The notes: a model not told the origin generated them from the letters alone. DNA of 64,000 bases from Streptomyces griseomycini (GCF_014203535.1 NZ_JACHJI010000010.1:1-64000); one strand, 5' to 3'; shown: positions 8,455 through 18,047, counted from the stretch's first letter. A program made the numbers and translations.

Positions 8455-10218
8455 TCAGGGCAGGGTCCATTTCTGGTTGGGGCCGGTGTGGCAGGTCCAC
8501 AGGTGGACGGGGGTTCCGTCGTTCCAGGTGCCGCCGGACGCGTCCAGGCACTTGGCCGACCGGGGGTTGCGCACCGTGCCGTCGGCCTGGGGCGCCCACT
8601 GCTGAGCGCCCGTGCCGTTGCACGTCCACAGCTGGACCTTCGTGCCGTCCGCGCTGCCCCCGCCGGAGACGTCCAGGCACTTGCCCAGCGCCCGCAGCGT
8701 GCCATCGGCTCCGACGGTCCACTTCTGCGCACCCGTACCGTTGCACGTCCACAGCTGGACCTTCGTGCCGTCGGCCGTCTGCGCACCGTCCACGTCCAGG
8801 CACTTGCCGTTCACCCCCTTCACCTCACCCGAGCGGGGGGAGGGCTGCTGACCGTCGCCCTGCTTGATGCGGATGTCGCGGAAGGACACCTCGTCGCCGT
8901 CGCCGTGGTTCTGGATGCCGATGTGGCCCTGGCGCAGGCTGCGTGCCGGGTCGGTGTTGGTGAAGTCGTTGATCTTGCGGCCGTTGAGGAAGATCTCCAA
9001 CCGCTCGCCGGTGACGCGAAGTTCGTAGGTGTTCCACTCCCCCGGCGGGTTCAGTGCGGCATCGCGGACGGTGAGGTCGGCCGACTGGAAGCCGTAGACG
9101 GCGCCCGTGGTGCGCTCGGGCGCGTCGGTGGCGTCGATCTGGATCTCGTAGCCGTTGTTCACCGCCGACCACGGGTCGTCCGAGGACGGGAAGCCGATGA
9201 ACACCCCGGAGTTGTCGTCCCCGGCCGTCCTCCAGTCGAGCTTGAGGGAGTAGTCGCCGGTGAACTCCTCGGCGGAGTACCACAGCATGCCGAGACCGCC
9301 GTGCGAGGTGAGGGTGCCGTCGGCGAGGGTGAACCCGCCGGGGCCGGCCTGGCTCCAGCCCGAGGCGGACGAGCCGTCGAACAGGGGCGTGTAGCCGGTC
9401 TCGGGGCGGCAGTCCGCCTCGGTCATGCCGGCGGCCCAGCGGATGCCGCCCAGGAGGTGCCGGCGGAAGGCCGGTTCGGCGTACGACTCGTCGGTGTGGC
9501 CGCCTCCGGTGTAGAAGGCCCGGCCGCCCTGGTAGTCCTTGCACCAGGCGATCGGATGGTCGCCGGACATGTTCCCGCCCGAGTAGCTGGTCTCGTCGAG
9601 CGAGGCGAGGACGTGGGCGGTGGTGCGCGGGTTGGTGCGGTAGTTGTACCACTCGTCGGTGCGCTGCCAGGTGCCGCCCAGGTGGGCGGTGGCGTCGTGC
9701 GCCCGGTCCTCCACCTCGACGGTGGCGGTCTGGACGGCCGGGTGCGAGTGGAACAGGGCACCGGCCAGCCCTTCGTAGAAGGGCCAGTCGTACTCGGTGT
9801 CGGCGGCGGCATGGACGCCGACGTATCCGCCGCCGCCCTGCACGTACTGTTCGAAAGCCGTCTGCTGGGCGGCGTTCAGCACGTCACCGGTCGTGGAGAG
9901 GAAGACGACCGCCTTGTACCGGGCGAGGTTTCCGGTGGTGAACGCCTGGGCGTCCTCGGTGGCGACGACGCTGAAGTTGTTCGCCGTGCCGAGGTCGCGC
10001 AGGGCGGCGATGCCGTCGTCGATCGAGGAGTGGCGGAAGCCGGCCGTCTTGGAGAAGACGAGGACTGTGTACGCCGGGTCCTCGGCCGCGTGGGCTTCGG
10101 CGCCCGGGGTCCGGGTCTGACCCGCTGCTGCGGGCGCGGCGGCCGTGCTCTGCGGTGCCGTCAGGCACAGCGCGGCTGCGGTGAACAGGCCCAAAACGGC
10201 CTTGAGTCGGGTGCGCAC
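8455..10218 (-). CDS. Secreted ThuA / DUF1080 / ricin-B lectin protein
   Basis: A 587-residue exported protein. After a signal peptide (to about residue 30) comes a ThuA-like flavodoxin-fold domain (about 47-270; VLVFSKTAGFRHSSIDDG). A DUF1080 (3-keto-disaccharide hydrolase type) concanavalin-like domain follows (about 285-450; YTPLFDGSSASGW, LKLDWRTAGDDNSGVF). The C-terminal ricin-type beta-trefoil (about 462-587) has three QxW repeats. GTG 10218 is chosen because AAAGGAGG lies nine bases upstream; this site sits in the 17-base gap after the dehydrogenase gene. Open frame extending upstream only reads into that gene's lectin tail. Likely acts on extracellular oxidised sugars; inference. Confidence 0.88.
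   Translation of the reverse strand: MRTRLKAVLGLFTAAALCLTAPQSTAAAPAAAGQTRTPGAEAHAAEDPAYTVLVFSKTAGFRHSSIDDGIAALRDLGTANNFSVVATEDAQAFTTGNLARYKAVVFLSTTGDVLNAAQQTAFEQYVQGGGGYVGVHAAADTEYDWPFYEGLAGALFHSHPAVQTATVEVEDRAHDATAHLGGTWQRTDEWYNYRTNPRTTAHVLASLDETSYSGGNMSGDHPIAWCKDYQGGRAFYTGGGHTDESYAEPAFRRHLLGGIRWAAGMTEADCRPETGYTPLFDGSSASGWSQAGPGGFTLADGTLTSHGGLGMLWYSAEEFTGDYSLKLDWRTAGDDNSGVFIGFPSSDDPWSAVNNGYEIQIDATDAPERTTGAVYGFQSADLTVRDAALNPPGEWNTYELRVTGERLEIFLNGRKINDFTNTDPARSLRQGHIGIQNHGDGDEVSFRDIRIKQGDGQQPSPRSGEVKGVNGKCLDVDGAQTADGTKVQLWTCNGTGAQKWTVGADGTLRALGKCLDVSGGGSADGTKVQLWTCNGTGAQQWAPQADGTVRNPRSAKCLDASGGTWNDGTPVHLWTCHTGPNQKWTLP
8459..8837. repeat. 379-bp direct repeat, copy 1 (lectin module)
   Basis: Reads base for base the same as 10240-10618 and encodes the C-terminal ricin-B module of the ThuA protein. 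The repeats are in direct orientation 1,781 bases apart. Identity extends a few bases past the domain start (gagcggg) and then stops abruptly. Confidence 0.92.
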
Positions 10219-10235
10219 GGGTGGTCGCCTCCTTT

Positions 10236-13088
10236 CTACGGCAGGGTCCATTTCTGGTTGGGGCCGGTGTGGCAGGTCCACAGGTGGACGGGGGTTCCGT
10301 CGTTCCAGGTGCCGCCGGACGCGTCCAGGCACTTGGCCGACCGGGGGTTGCGCACCGTGCCGTCGGCCTGGGGCGCCCACTGCTGAGCGCCCGTGCCGTT
10401 GCACGTCCACAGCTGGACCTTCGTGCCGTCCGCGCTGCCCCCGCCGGAGACGTCCAGGCACTTGCCCAGCGCCCGCAGCGTGCCATCGGCTCCGACGGTC
10501 CACTTCTGCGCACCCGTACCGTTGCACGTCCACAGCTGGACCTTCGTGCCGTCGGCCGTCTGCGCACCGTCCACGTCCAGGCACTTGCCGTTCACCCCCT
10601 TCACCTCACCCGAGCGGGAGCCGGCGCCGGAGGTGGTGAAGGAGAAATCGTCGACGTCGAAGAGCGAGCCGCTGCCGCCCTTGAAGACGAGGAAGAGGGA
10701 GGTGGAACCGGCGGGCTGGCCGGTGAGCGGGGCGGAGACGTCTTCGAAGGTCTCCCAGCCGCCGGTCACCGGTACGGTCGCCGTGCCGAGCAGGGTGCCC
10801 GTGGGGGATCCGGTGCGCACCTCGATCGTGCCGCCGGCGCCCGCCGAGGAGACCCGGGCGGTGAACGTGCCGGCGTCGGCGAGGGCGTAGGGCTTGAAGG
10901 AGATCCAGTCACCGTTCTCGATGTGGCCGACGGTCCTGCCACCGTGCGCGGGGGCGTGGTTGACGACCTGGACGCCGGAGGAGTCGCCGTAGTGCTCGGC
11001 CTGGCGGTGGGTGGGCTGGGTGATGTGCTGGTCGTGGGTGGTCAGCGCGGGCTGGCCGTTCGCGCCCTTGTCGGTGTACTCGGCGTCGACGACGCCGAAG
11101 ATGTTGGCGTTGGGGTCGTGCTCGCCGTCCGCGAGGGTCTGCAGGGTGCCGGTGCAGCCGGTGGCGGAGGTCTGCGGGTGGCCGTGGCTGTCGTGGCCGA
11201 CGATGAAGGTGACCTTCACCCTGGAACAGTCGACGGTGCCGTCCTCGGGGTCGGTCACCGTCACCTCGAACGGGATCGCGTCACCGAAGTCGTGGATGCT
11301 CCCGTCGAGGGGCAGGTCGAGTCGCACCGTGGGCGCGGTGTTGCCGACGGTGATCTGCACGGAGGCCGTCGCCGACTTGCCGGTGCTGTCGGTGGCCTTG
11401 AGGGTGGCCGTGTACTGGCCGTCGGCCGAGTAGGTGTGGGTGGGGTCGGCGGCGGTGGAGGTGGCGCCGTCGCCGAAGGTCCAGGCGTAGCTCAGGGCGT
11501 CGCCGTCGGCGTCGGAGCTGCCCGCCGAGGAGAAGGAGACGGACAGGGGTGCCTTGCCGGAGGTGACGTTCGCCTTCGCCTGGGCGACCGGGGCGTGGCC
11601 GCCGGTGACGTGCTCGATGCGGTACAGGGCGGAGTTCTGGTCGCCGTTGAAGTAGCCGGTGCCGTAGTCGAGGACGTACAGGGCGCCGTCCGGGCCGAAG
11701 GCCATGTCCATCACCTGGGTGCCGCTCCAGGGGAAGGCGTTGATGGACTGCACGGTGCCGTCGCCGGCGGACTCGATGCGCTTGATCCAGCGGCGGCCGA
11801 ACTCGCCGGCGAAGAAGTCGCCGTCGTACTCCTGCGGGAACTTCACCTCGGAGGTGGAGGCGGCGTCGTAGCGGTAGACGGGGCCGCCCATGGGGGACTC
11901 CGAGCCGCTGCCGAACTCCGGTACCGAGCCGCCGTTGTACGGGATCCAGGCGGGCCGGGCGGGCGGCAGATCGGTCAGGCCGGTGTTGCGCGGAGAGGTG
12001 TTCTTCGGCGCCGAGCAGCTGAAAGCGGCTCCCGAGGTGCCGGTGGCGAAGTCGTAGTCGGTGTAGGCGTCGTTGTCGCCGGTGCAGTAGGGCCAGCCGA
12101 AGTTGCCCGCCTTGGTGATGCGGTTGAACTCGACTTGGCCCTCGGGGCCGCGTCGGGGGTTCGCGGTGCCCGAGTCGGGGCCGTAGTCGCCGAGGTAGAC
12201 GATGCCGGTCGCCTTGTCGACGCTCATCCGGAACGGGTTGCGGAAGCCCATCGCGTAGATCTCGGGCCGGGTCCTCGCGGTGCCGGGCGGGAACAGGTTG
12301 CCGTCCGGGATCGAGTACGACCCGTCGGCGTTCACCTTGATGCGCAGGACTTTGCCGCGCAGATCGTTGGTGTTGCCGGAGGAACGCTGGGCGTCGTAGG
12401 CGGGGTTGCGGGACGGCCTCTCGTCGATGGGGGTGAAGCCGTCCGAGGCGAAGGGGTTGCTGTCGTCGCCCGTCGACAGGTACAGGTTGCCCGCCGTGTC
12501 GAAGTCGATGTCGCCGCCGACGTGGCAGCAGATGCCGCGTGAGGCGGGCACGTCGAGGATCTTCTTCTCGCTGCCGAGGTCCAGGGTGCCGTCGGTCTTC
12601 AGGACGAACCGGGACAGCCGGTTGACCCCGTCGAACAGGGCGAAGTCGGCGGCGGTGCCGTCCGCCGGGGCGTCACCGCCCGGGGTACCGAGCTTGGGGG
12701 CGTAATAGAGGTAGACGTGCCGGTTGGACGCGAAGCCCGGGTCCACGGCGATGCCCTGCAGGCCCTCTTCGTCGTGACTGTAGACGTCGAGCCTGCCCGC
12801 CACCGTGGTCGTTCCCGCGGCGTTGGTCAGCCGGACGGTGCCGTCGCGCGAGGTGTGCAGGACGGAGCGGTCCGGCAGCACCGCCAGCGTCATGGGCTCG
12901 CCCATCTCGGCCACGCCCTTGGCGAGTGTGACCTGCTGGAACTCCGGGGCGGCGGGCGCCTCGGCGCCGCGGTCGGGGTCCGCGGGCGCGGCGGTGGCCG
13001 GGGACACCGGCAGCAGCAGGCCGACGGCGCAGGCCACGGCGGTGAGTAAGAAGCGGACGCGTCTGGGTCTGAGCGATCTCGTGCGCAC
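10236..13088 (-). CDS. Secreted PQQ-type sugar dehydrogenase with PKD, CBM6-like and ricin-B domains
   Basis: A 950-residue exported protein. After the signal peptide (about 1-34) comes a soluble glucose/sorbosone dehydrogenase beta-propeller (about 45-490), with LQGIAVDPGFASNRHVYLYY and EIYAMGFRNPFRMSVD. A PKD domain (YAWTFGDGATSTAADPTHTY) follows, then a CBM6-like region (RQAEHYGDSSGVQVVNH ... LFDVDDFSF) and a ricin-B trefoil (about 825-950). GTG 13088 follows GGGAG at about seven bases. It probably oxidises extracellular carbohydrate using PQQ, with the lectin modules docking it on polysaccharide. It precedes the ThuA gene by 17 bases, so the two likely form an operon. Confidence 0.9.
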   Translation of the reverse strand: MRTRSLRPRRVRFLLTAVACAVGLLLPVSPATAAPADPDRGAEAPAAPEFQQVTLAKGVAEMGEPMTLAVLPDRSVLHTSRDGTVRLTNAAGTTTVAGRLDVYSHDEEGLQGIAVDPGFASNRHVYLYYAPKLGTPGGDAPADGTAADFALFDGVNRLSRFVLKTDGTLDLGSEKKILDVPASRGICCHVGGDIDFDTAGNLYLSTGDDSNPFASDGFTPIDERPSRNPAYDAQRSSGNTNDLRGKVLRIKVNADGSYSIPDGNLFPPGTARTRPEIYAMGFRNPFRMSVDKATGIVYLGDYGPDSGTANPRRGPEGQVEFNRITKAGNFGWPYCTGDNDAYTDYDFATGTSGAAFSCSAPKNTSPRNTGLTDLPPARPAWIPYNGGSVPEFGSGSESPMGGPVYRYDAASTSEVKFPQEYDGDFFAGEFGRRWIKRIESAGDGTVQSINAFPWSGTQVMDMAFGPDGALYVLDYGTGYFNGDQNSALYRIEHVTGGHAPVAQAKANVTSGKAPLSVSFSSAGSSDADGDALSYAWTFGDGATSTAADPTHTYSADGQYTATLKATDSTGKSATASVQITVGNTAPTVRLDLPLDGSIHDFGDAIPFEVTVTDPEDGTVDCSRVKVTFIVGHDSHGHPQTSATGCTGTLQTLADGEHDPNANIFGVVDAEYTDKGANGQPALTTHDQHITQPTHRQAEHYGDSSGVQVVNHAPAHGGRTVGHIENGDWISFKPYALADAGTFTARVSSAGAGGTIEVRTGSPTGTLLGTATVPVTGGWETFEDVSAPLTGQPAGSTSLFLVFKGGSGSLFDVDDFSFTTSGAGSRSGEVKGVNGKCLDVDGAQTADGTKVQLWTCNGTGAQKWTVGADGTLRALGKCLDVSGGGSADGTKVQLWTCNGTGAQQWAPQADGTVRNPRSAKCLDASGGTWNDGTPVHLWTCHTGPNQKWTLP
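10240..10618. repeat. 379-bp direct repeat, copy 2 (lectin module)
   Basis: Partner of 8459-8837. It encodes the C-terminal lectin of the sugar dehydrogenase. Each copy also contains an internal near-duplicate (ttgcacgtccacagctggac) because two of the three trefoil lobes are almost the same. Confidence 0.92.
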
Positions 13089-13381
13089 AGAGGTCTCCCG
13101 GGGGGTGGGATGACGGCAGCCCTCAGGGGGCTGCCCGGGGGCTACGGGCGCGCGCCGTCGCGCCGTGGACACCGGCCGACAGTCCTCATGACCGGTTCAT
13201 TTCAAGGAAGTTAGCGGGCTTTGTTGAACCCCGGAACCCATTCCGCACAAGATCTCGCCACTTTTCCCACGGGCGGGACAAAGTGGGGTGGGGCGGGCGA
13301 CGGGGCCTTGCGGCACAGGAGAAGGCAGGTGTCGTCGTCGCGCTCGGAGTCGTGCGGCGCGGGCTTGAGCAGTGAGCCTCT
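13089..13381. other. Upstream region of the dehydrogenase-lectin operon
   Basis: About 290 bases with no gene. A lower-GC patch at 13190-13230 (catttcaaggaagttagcg) is a plausible promoter zone for the minus-strand operon. No operator was recognised. Confidence 0.35.
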
Positions 13382-13610
13382 TCAGCGTTGCCGCTCCAGG
13401 GTGAGGGCAGCCTCGGCGATTGGCGTCATGCGGTTCGGACTGCGCCGGGATCTGCGGGAGATCCGCCAGGACCCCAGGCGGGCGACGCCGCGTTCGACCG
13501 GTGCCCTTGCCGCGGCCAGGACCCGGTCGACGGTCTTCTCGGTGGGGGCGGGTTCCTGCGGGGGCCTGCGTTCGATGTCCGTGGCCAGCCAGGGGCCGCC
13601 TCCCTGGTGG
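13382..13610 (-). pseudogene. IS5-type DDE transposase, C-terminal fragment
   Basis: The minus frame reads HQGGGPWLATDIERRP, EKTVDRVLAAARAPVERG, then VARLGSWRISRRSR and PNRMTPIAEAALTLERQR. The APVERxxARLxxWRIxRRxR pattern with the catalytic Glu is the C-terminus of IS5/HARBI-type transposases. Only about 75 residues are left and the DDE Asp residues are missing. Confidence 0.7.
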
Positions 13611-13822
13611 GCGGGCCGGCACCCGCACGGCTCCCAGGAGTGGAACCCGGACGGTGACGGCCAGGTCGGGCGGACGTCGGAGTGGGCACAGCGCACGACG
13701 ACCACGTGCCAGGGCTCGCTTTCCCGGCAGGCCGCTTTCGCCGGGCTGCCGTGACAGGGGCCGCAGAACCGACGACACGGCGACGGCGTGCCCGTTCCGG
13801 CGCCGACGCGTCCCTTCACCGG

Positions 13823-14788
13823 TCAGGGGCCCGGTCCGGGGTCCGGCTGTACCGCGGCGTCGATACCGGCACGCGCTGCCTCCAGCTGGGCCGCGAACGC
13901 GATGCCGAAGAAGAGGGCGACGGCGGTGAGGTTGGCCCACAGCAGCAGGGCGACGAAGGCGGTGAGTGGTCCGTACAGGGCGCCGAACGCGCCGCTTCCT
14001 TCGACGTAGAGCGCGAGCAGCCACGTCGCCGCGACCCACAGCAGGAGGTGGACGGCCGAGCCGAAGGCCAGCCACGTGTAGCCGGGCTGGACCCGTCGGG
14101 GGGACCAGCGGAAGATCACCGCGGAGGCGACCCACGCCAGCGCCAGCCCCACCGGCAGGTCGAGCGCACCCCACCACCCCGTGCCGCTGCCCGGTCCTCC
14201 GATCACACGGGCCACCGCGTCGCCGACAGCGTCGCCGGCGACGAGCACGATGAAACCGAGCACCAGAGGCAAGCCGGCCGTGAGCGCGAGGAGGACGGCC
14301 CTGCCGTATTTACGAGGAAGGGGACGGTCGCGTTCGATGCCGTAGATGCGGTTGGCACCCCGCTCGATCTGGCCCATGGCCGAGGCGAGGTTCAGCAGGG
14401 CAAAGCCCAGACCGAGCCACAGGGCCAGCGTGGCCCCGATGTCGCCGTGGGCACTGCGCCGTGTCCCGTCGAAGGCGTCCTGGACGAGGTCGGCACTGGC
14501 GCCGGGCACGATCCGGCCGAGGGTGAGTTCGATGACCCGCCCCACGCCCTCGGTGTGCACCGAGGTCGCCAGGCCCACCAGCGCCACGGTGAACGGCACC
14601 AGGCCGAGGACCACTTGGAAGGCGAGCGCCCGGGCGTTGGTGAACCCGTCCGCGTAGCGGAAGCGGGCGAAGGAGTCGGTGAGCAACCGCAGGCTTCCGT
14701 AGTGCCGCAGCGCGGCGAACGCCTCGTCGCCGGAGAGTTCCTCTCCGATCATGTCCCGGGTCTGCGGGACATGGACGACGGTCCCCAT
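13823..14788 (-). CDS. YihY/BrkB-family membrane protein
   Basis: A 321-residue polytopic membrane protein with about six hydrophobic segments. Family features include the N-terminal FTNARALAFQVVLGLVPFTV, the GxxxTxWW-like GSGTGWWGAL and the C-terminal FGALYGPLTAFVALLLWANL. Once called ribonuclease BN, the family is now treated as inner-membrane proteins of unknown role. ATG 14788 has GAGGAG about nine bases upstream; the in-frame ATG at 14836 lacks one. It is a single gene with IS remnants on both sides. Confidence 0.88.
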   Translation of the reverse strand: MGTVVHVPQTRDMIGEELSGDEAFAALRHYGSLRLLTDSFARFRYADGFTNARALAFQVVLGLVPFTVALVGLATSVHTEGVGRVIELTLGRIVPGASADLVQDAFDGTRRSAHGDIGATLALWLGLGFALLNLASAMGQIERGANRIYGIERDRPLPRKYGRAVLLALTAGLPLVLGFIVLVAGDAVGDAVARVIGGPGSGTGWWGALDLPVGLALAWVASAVIFRWSPRRVQPGYTWLAFGSAVHLLLWVAATWLLALYVEGSGAFGALYGPLTAFVALLLWANLTAVALFFGIAFAAQLEAARAGIDAAVQPDPGPGP

Positions 14789-14998
14789 ACGCGCACGCTC
14801 CTCGCCTCGAGTGGGTCTGCTCCACTTATTGGTCACCCGTCACAGCGGCCGGTACACCCACACCGGCTCCGCAGCCCACGCACGGCCAGCGGTCGAGCGG
14901 GCGCTGTCACGTCGGTCGGCCGAGTGGGATGATTTTCCGGCTGATCGTGCCAGGCCGTGCATCGAGAGTGGATCTCGGGCTGTGCATGATCACTGTTC

Positions 14999-15640
14999 AT
15001 GGGTCGGGGAGATCTCACGGACGAGCAGTGGGGCGGTGCTGGAGCCGTTGTCGCCGAGGGGCGCCGGGGCGGGGCGGCCGCCCGTCCGGCCTCGGCGGCA
15101 GCTGGTCGACGGCATACGGTTCCGGGTCCGGACCGGTGTTCCGTGGCGGGACGTCCCCGCCGAGTACGGGCCGTGGGGCCGCGTCCACGACCTGCTTCCG
15201 CCGGTGGCAGCGGAACGGCACCCGGCACCGGATCCTCACCCGGCTCCGGACCCTGGCCGACACGAAGGGTGCGATCACGTGGGACCTGAGCGTCGACTCC
15301 ACGGCCTGCCGCGCCCATCCGCATGCGACCGGGGCCCGCAAGCAGGGCGACCTGCGGAAGGAACCACCGGGCGGCGTCTTCACCGAGCCCCGTGATCACG
15401 GGCCGGGACGGTCGCGCGGCGGGTCCACCACCAAGCCGCACCCGGCCGTCGAGCAGGGCCAGAAGCCCCCGTCGATCGTGGTGACGGCAGGACGGCGTTC
15501 GCCGAGGCGCGACCCTGGCGGTGGAGGGTCCAGCTCAGGCGGAACGCTCCCGCGGGTGCGGGGATGGTCCTGGTGCCCCAGCGGGGGCTGCTCGCCTCCC
15601 GACGAGGGCACGACCCGGTGATTGCTTCAGGTCGCAGCAC
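14999..15640 (+). pseudogene. IS5-family transposase with several frameshifts
   Basis: It begins at ATG 14999 with the standard Streptomyces IS5 opening MGRGDLTDEQW. The family sequence then changes frame: LEPLSPRGAGAGRPPVRP and RVRTGVPWRDVPAEYGPWG in a second frame, and FRRWQRNGTRHRILTRL, AITWDLSVDSTACRAH and GGVFTEPRDHGPGRS in a third. Similarity fades after VEQGQKPPSIVVTAG near 15490. At least two frameshifts and loss of the third catalytic region make it nonfunctional. The stretch just upstream (14935-14998) may include the left IS end. Confidence 0.85.
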
Positions 15641-15668
15641 CAGCGGCCCGGGAGTTCCACCGGGACGA

Positions 15669-16253
15669 TCACCCTTCGCCTGCCTGCCGCCTCTCCCCCA
15701 GGTCCCGTACCGCTCGCTCCAGCCGTGTCCGCCGGATCTCCGGCGTTGCGGCCTGGAGCAGCGGGAGCATCACGAGGTAGCGGGCGGTCCGGTCGAGCGC
15801 GTCGAACGCCGCACGCGCCGCCGGATCCGCGGCAAGCGCCACAGCAAGGTCGTCCGGGACCACAGCGGTCGCTTGCGACGCGTACGCGCGGTCCCAGCGG
15901 CCGTCCTCCTGGGCCCGCCGGACCTCGGCGAGGCCGGGCTCCCGCATCCGGCCCGCCGCCGCCAGCGCCGCGACCTTCTCGACGTTCACCCGCGACCACA
16001 GGCTCCTCGGCCGCCGCGGCCCGTACCTCTGCAGGTAATACCGGTCGTCCAGGCCCCGACGCTGCCCGGAGATCCAGCCCCAGCACAGCCCCACGTCGAC
16101 CAGTTCGTCATCCGTGACCGACGCGATCCCCGAGGCCTTCTTCGCCACCTTGACCCACACGCCCTCACGGCGGGTGTGATGCTCAGCCAGCCAGTCCTCG
16201 AAGGCCGCCGCATCCGCGAACGCGACGACCTCCACCCCGTCGAACTCCTCCAT
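15669..16253 (-). CDS. YdeI/OmpD-associated family protein
   Basis: A 194-residue cytosolic protein of the YdeI/OmdA type, sometimes annotated as bacteriocin-protection protein. Visible features are GVWVKVAKKASGIASV, VDVGLCWGWISGQRRGLD (the conserved Cys-Trp-Gly-W-I region) and the C-terminal AFDALDRTARYLVMLPLLQA helical segment. Length matches the family. ATG 16253 starts the conserved region; the longer open frame upstream has no similarity and atypical composition. The ribosome site is weak. Role is unknown. Confidence 0.85.
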   Translation of the reverse strand: MEEFDGVEVVAFADAAAFEDWLAEHHTRREGVWVKVAKKASGIASVTDDELVDVGLCWGWISGQRRGLDDRYYLQRYGPRRPRSLWSRVNVEKVAALAAAGRMREPGLAEVRRAQEDGRWDRAYASQATAVVPDDLAVALAADPAARAAFDALDRTARYLVMLPLLQAATPEIRRTRLERAVRDLGERRQAGEG

Positions 16254-16846
16254 GCGGGCCAGGCTAGCCCGGCCACGCCCCGGTGACCCTTCCCGGTCAC
16301 AGCACCAACCGCCATGGTCGGAGCCACGGTCGAGGTCGTGGCCGGGCACTCCACAGATCCCCACCACGGACACCAGGGCCCGACCACAGCAGGTCACAGC
16401 GTTGCGCGGATCATCGCGCAGCCGCACACCGCCACAGCCGGGCCTCGAAAGCCGAAGCCCCTCACGTCCGGCAGGGCGTGAGGGGAGACAATCGCCCGAT
16501 GACCCGTCGTCGCTTGCTGGGCACCGGCCCGAGCCGCACAGATCTCCCGCCTGGACTGCCGCCCGTGCCCCGCGCACTCCTCGCCGCTGAACGCATCCCC
16601 TCCACCCCCACTACCGCCCCGGCCGACCCCAGGCCCGCACAGCCGGCCGCACGCCGCACCCTGGGCGCCGGCCCCAGCAGCGATACGCAGCCACCCCCAG
16701 CTTGACCGCACATGGGCTGCGCACCCATGACCAACCTGACTACGCAGCCCGTGGCTTTCTTCACGAGAGCCCACAGCATCGTCCGGTGCGTGTCTCCGCT
16801 CTGTGGGCAGGTGCAGTCCGGCGAGCGTGGCACCGGGCCGCGCCCG
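16254..16846. other. Intergenic, no gene recognised
   Basis: About 590 bases between two minus-strand genes. Several frames stay open on both strands, as expected at this GC content, but none has a domain, a good ribosome site or typical codon positions. It may be decayed sequence. Confidence 0.35.
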
Positions 16847-17653
16847 TCAGGGACGCGGAGCCTTCTCGCCGTGCACGGCTGTGTACTCGGCTGCGAGCCA
16901 AGGCCCGAGGTCGTCGATGAGCATCCTGAGTACCGCCGGGTCGGGCGAGGGTGCCCGGCCGACAAAAGCGGCGACACGCATCTGCTCGACGCGCTCGGGA
17001 TAGTAGCGGCCGAAGAGCTCGGCTGACTGGTCGAGGTCGCTGGTCCAGCCACCCCACCGGGGCATGATCAGAGTGAATCCTGTGCGGACGACGCGACGGC
17101 CGACGAAGCGGCTGAGGATCCGGCGATCGGCGTCCGTGGTGGCTTCGGCTGCTCTGGCACGCCAGCGTGGGAGCACACGGGCGAGGTCGCCGTTGGTCTC
17201 CCGCGCGAGCAGGGTCGTGGGGCGGTAACGGGGCAGTCCTTCTGCAAGGTCAGGGCCCAGCAACGGGGTGCAGAGGCAGGCGATGAAGAACCCGCCGTCG
17301 TGACGTTCGACATCGCTGAGCAGAACCCGCGCGCTGGTCAGCAGGATCCCGACGCCGTCGATCTGCGGGAACGCGCGGTCGAGTGCGGCCTCGACCGCTT
17401 TGGCGTCAGCGCGGTCGGCTTCAGTGGGCTCGTCATGGAGGGCGAGCTGAAGGTCGAGATCGGAAACCCCGGGGGTGGCGTTACCACGGGGGATACTGCC
17501 GTAGAGGTAGGCGCTGTGCAGGCGCGCTCTGCCGAACGTCTCGGAGATGCGGGCGCGGGCCGCATCGACGACGGGGACGAACACTGGCGGCACTCGGTCC
17601 AGTGCGCCTTCGCGTACGATCGTCCCGTCGTGGTCCAGCCCTCGTTCATTCAT
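16847..17653 (-). CDS. Nucleotidyltransferase-domain protein
   Basis: A 268-residue protein with a pol-beta-type nucleotidyltransferase core: AYLYGSIPRGNATPGVSDLD LQLAL holds the GSxxRG and DxD motifs (about residues 49-73), followed by a helical C-terminal region. Such proteins transfer NMP to small molecules or proteins (streptomycin-type adenylyltransferases, MNT-type enzymes). No HEPN partner gene is adjacent, so a toxin-antitoxin role is not supported. The start at 17653 gives the family length. Substrate unknown. Confidence 0.78.
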   Translation of the reverse strand: MNERGLDHDGTIVREGALDRVPPVFVPVVDAARARISETFGRARLHSAYLYGSIPRGNATPGVSDLDLQLALHDEPTEADRADAKAVEAALDRAFPQIDGVGILLTSARVLLSDVERHDGGFFIACLCTPLLGPDLAEGLPRYRPTTLLARETNGDLARVLPRWRARAAEATTDADRRILSRFVGRRVVRTGFTLIMPRWGGWTSDLDQSAELFGRYYPERVEQMRVAAFVGRAPSPDPAVLRMLIDDLGPWLAAEYTAVHGEKAPRP

Positions 17654-18047
17654 GGGGCCACTGTGCCGTGTACTGCCGTGTGCTGCCGAGCTGATTCCCG
17701 AGGCGGTGTGGCCTCCGTGCGTCGCGTCCGCCAGCGGGCGGTGCAGCCCGCGGCCTTCGTCGTCCGTGGCCGCCGTGGACTTGACGGCATTCTTGCTCGT
17801 TCCTGCCGGAGACGAACGTGTACCGGTTCCCGCGTCCGGGGGCTGACCAACGGACGCGGATCCCGGTGTCGTCGATGATTCCGGCCCTGGTGGAACAGGC
17901 GACGGTCATCACGTAGCGGGTGCCGCGTGCTTCGAGGGGCGGCGCGGAGCTGGAGGTCCCGGCCGCCGTGCTCCGCAACGGAACCCCCTACGAACCCAGG
18001 AGCCCGGTGACAGCTGCATGAACCAGCCCCCGGCAGGCCGACTCAGA
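17654..18047. other. Intergenic, no gene recognised
   Basis: About 390 bases. A minus frame contains RYVMTVACSTRAGIIDD, which looks protein-like but has no start, domain or ribosome site. It might be a gene remnant. Confidence 0.3.

Noticed and set aside
10219..10584. Longer N-terminus for the ThuA-lectin protein
   Set aside because: The extension only translates the duplicated lectin tail of the upstream gene; AAAGGAGG and a signal peptide fix the start at 10218.
10221..12542. Long plus-strand open frame opposite the sugar dehydrogenase
   Set aside because: Val/Gly/Ala-rich shadow of the dehydrogenase gene; no domain and no ribosome site.
16847..17653. MNT/HEPN toxin-antitoxin pair
   Set aside because: The protein is larger than MNT antitoxins and no HEPN gene is adjacent.
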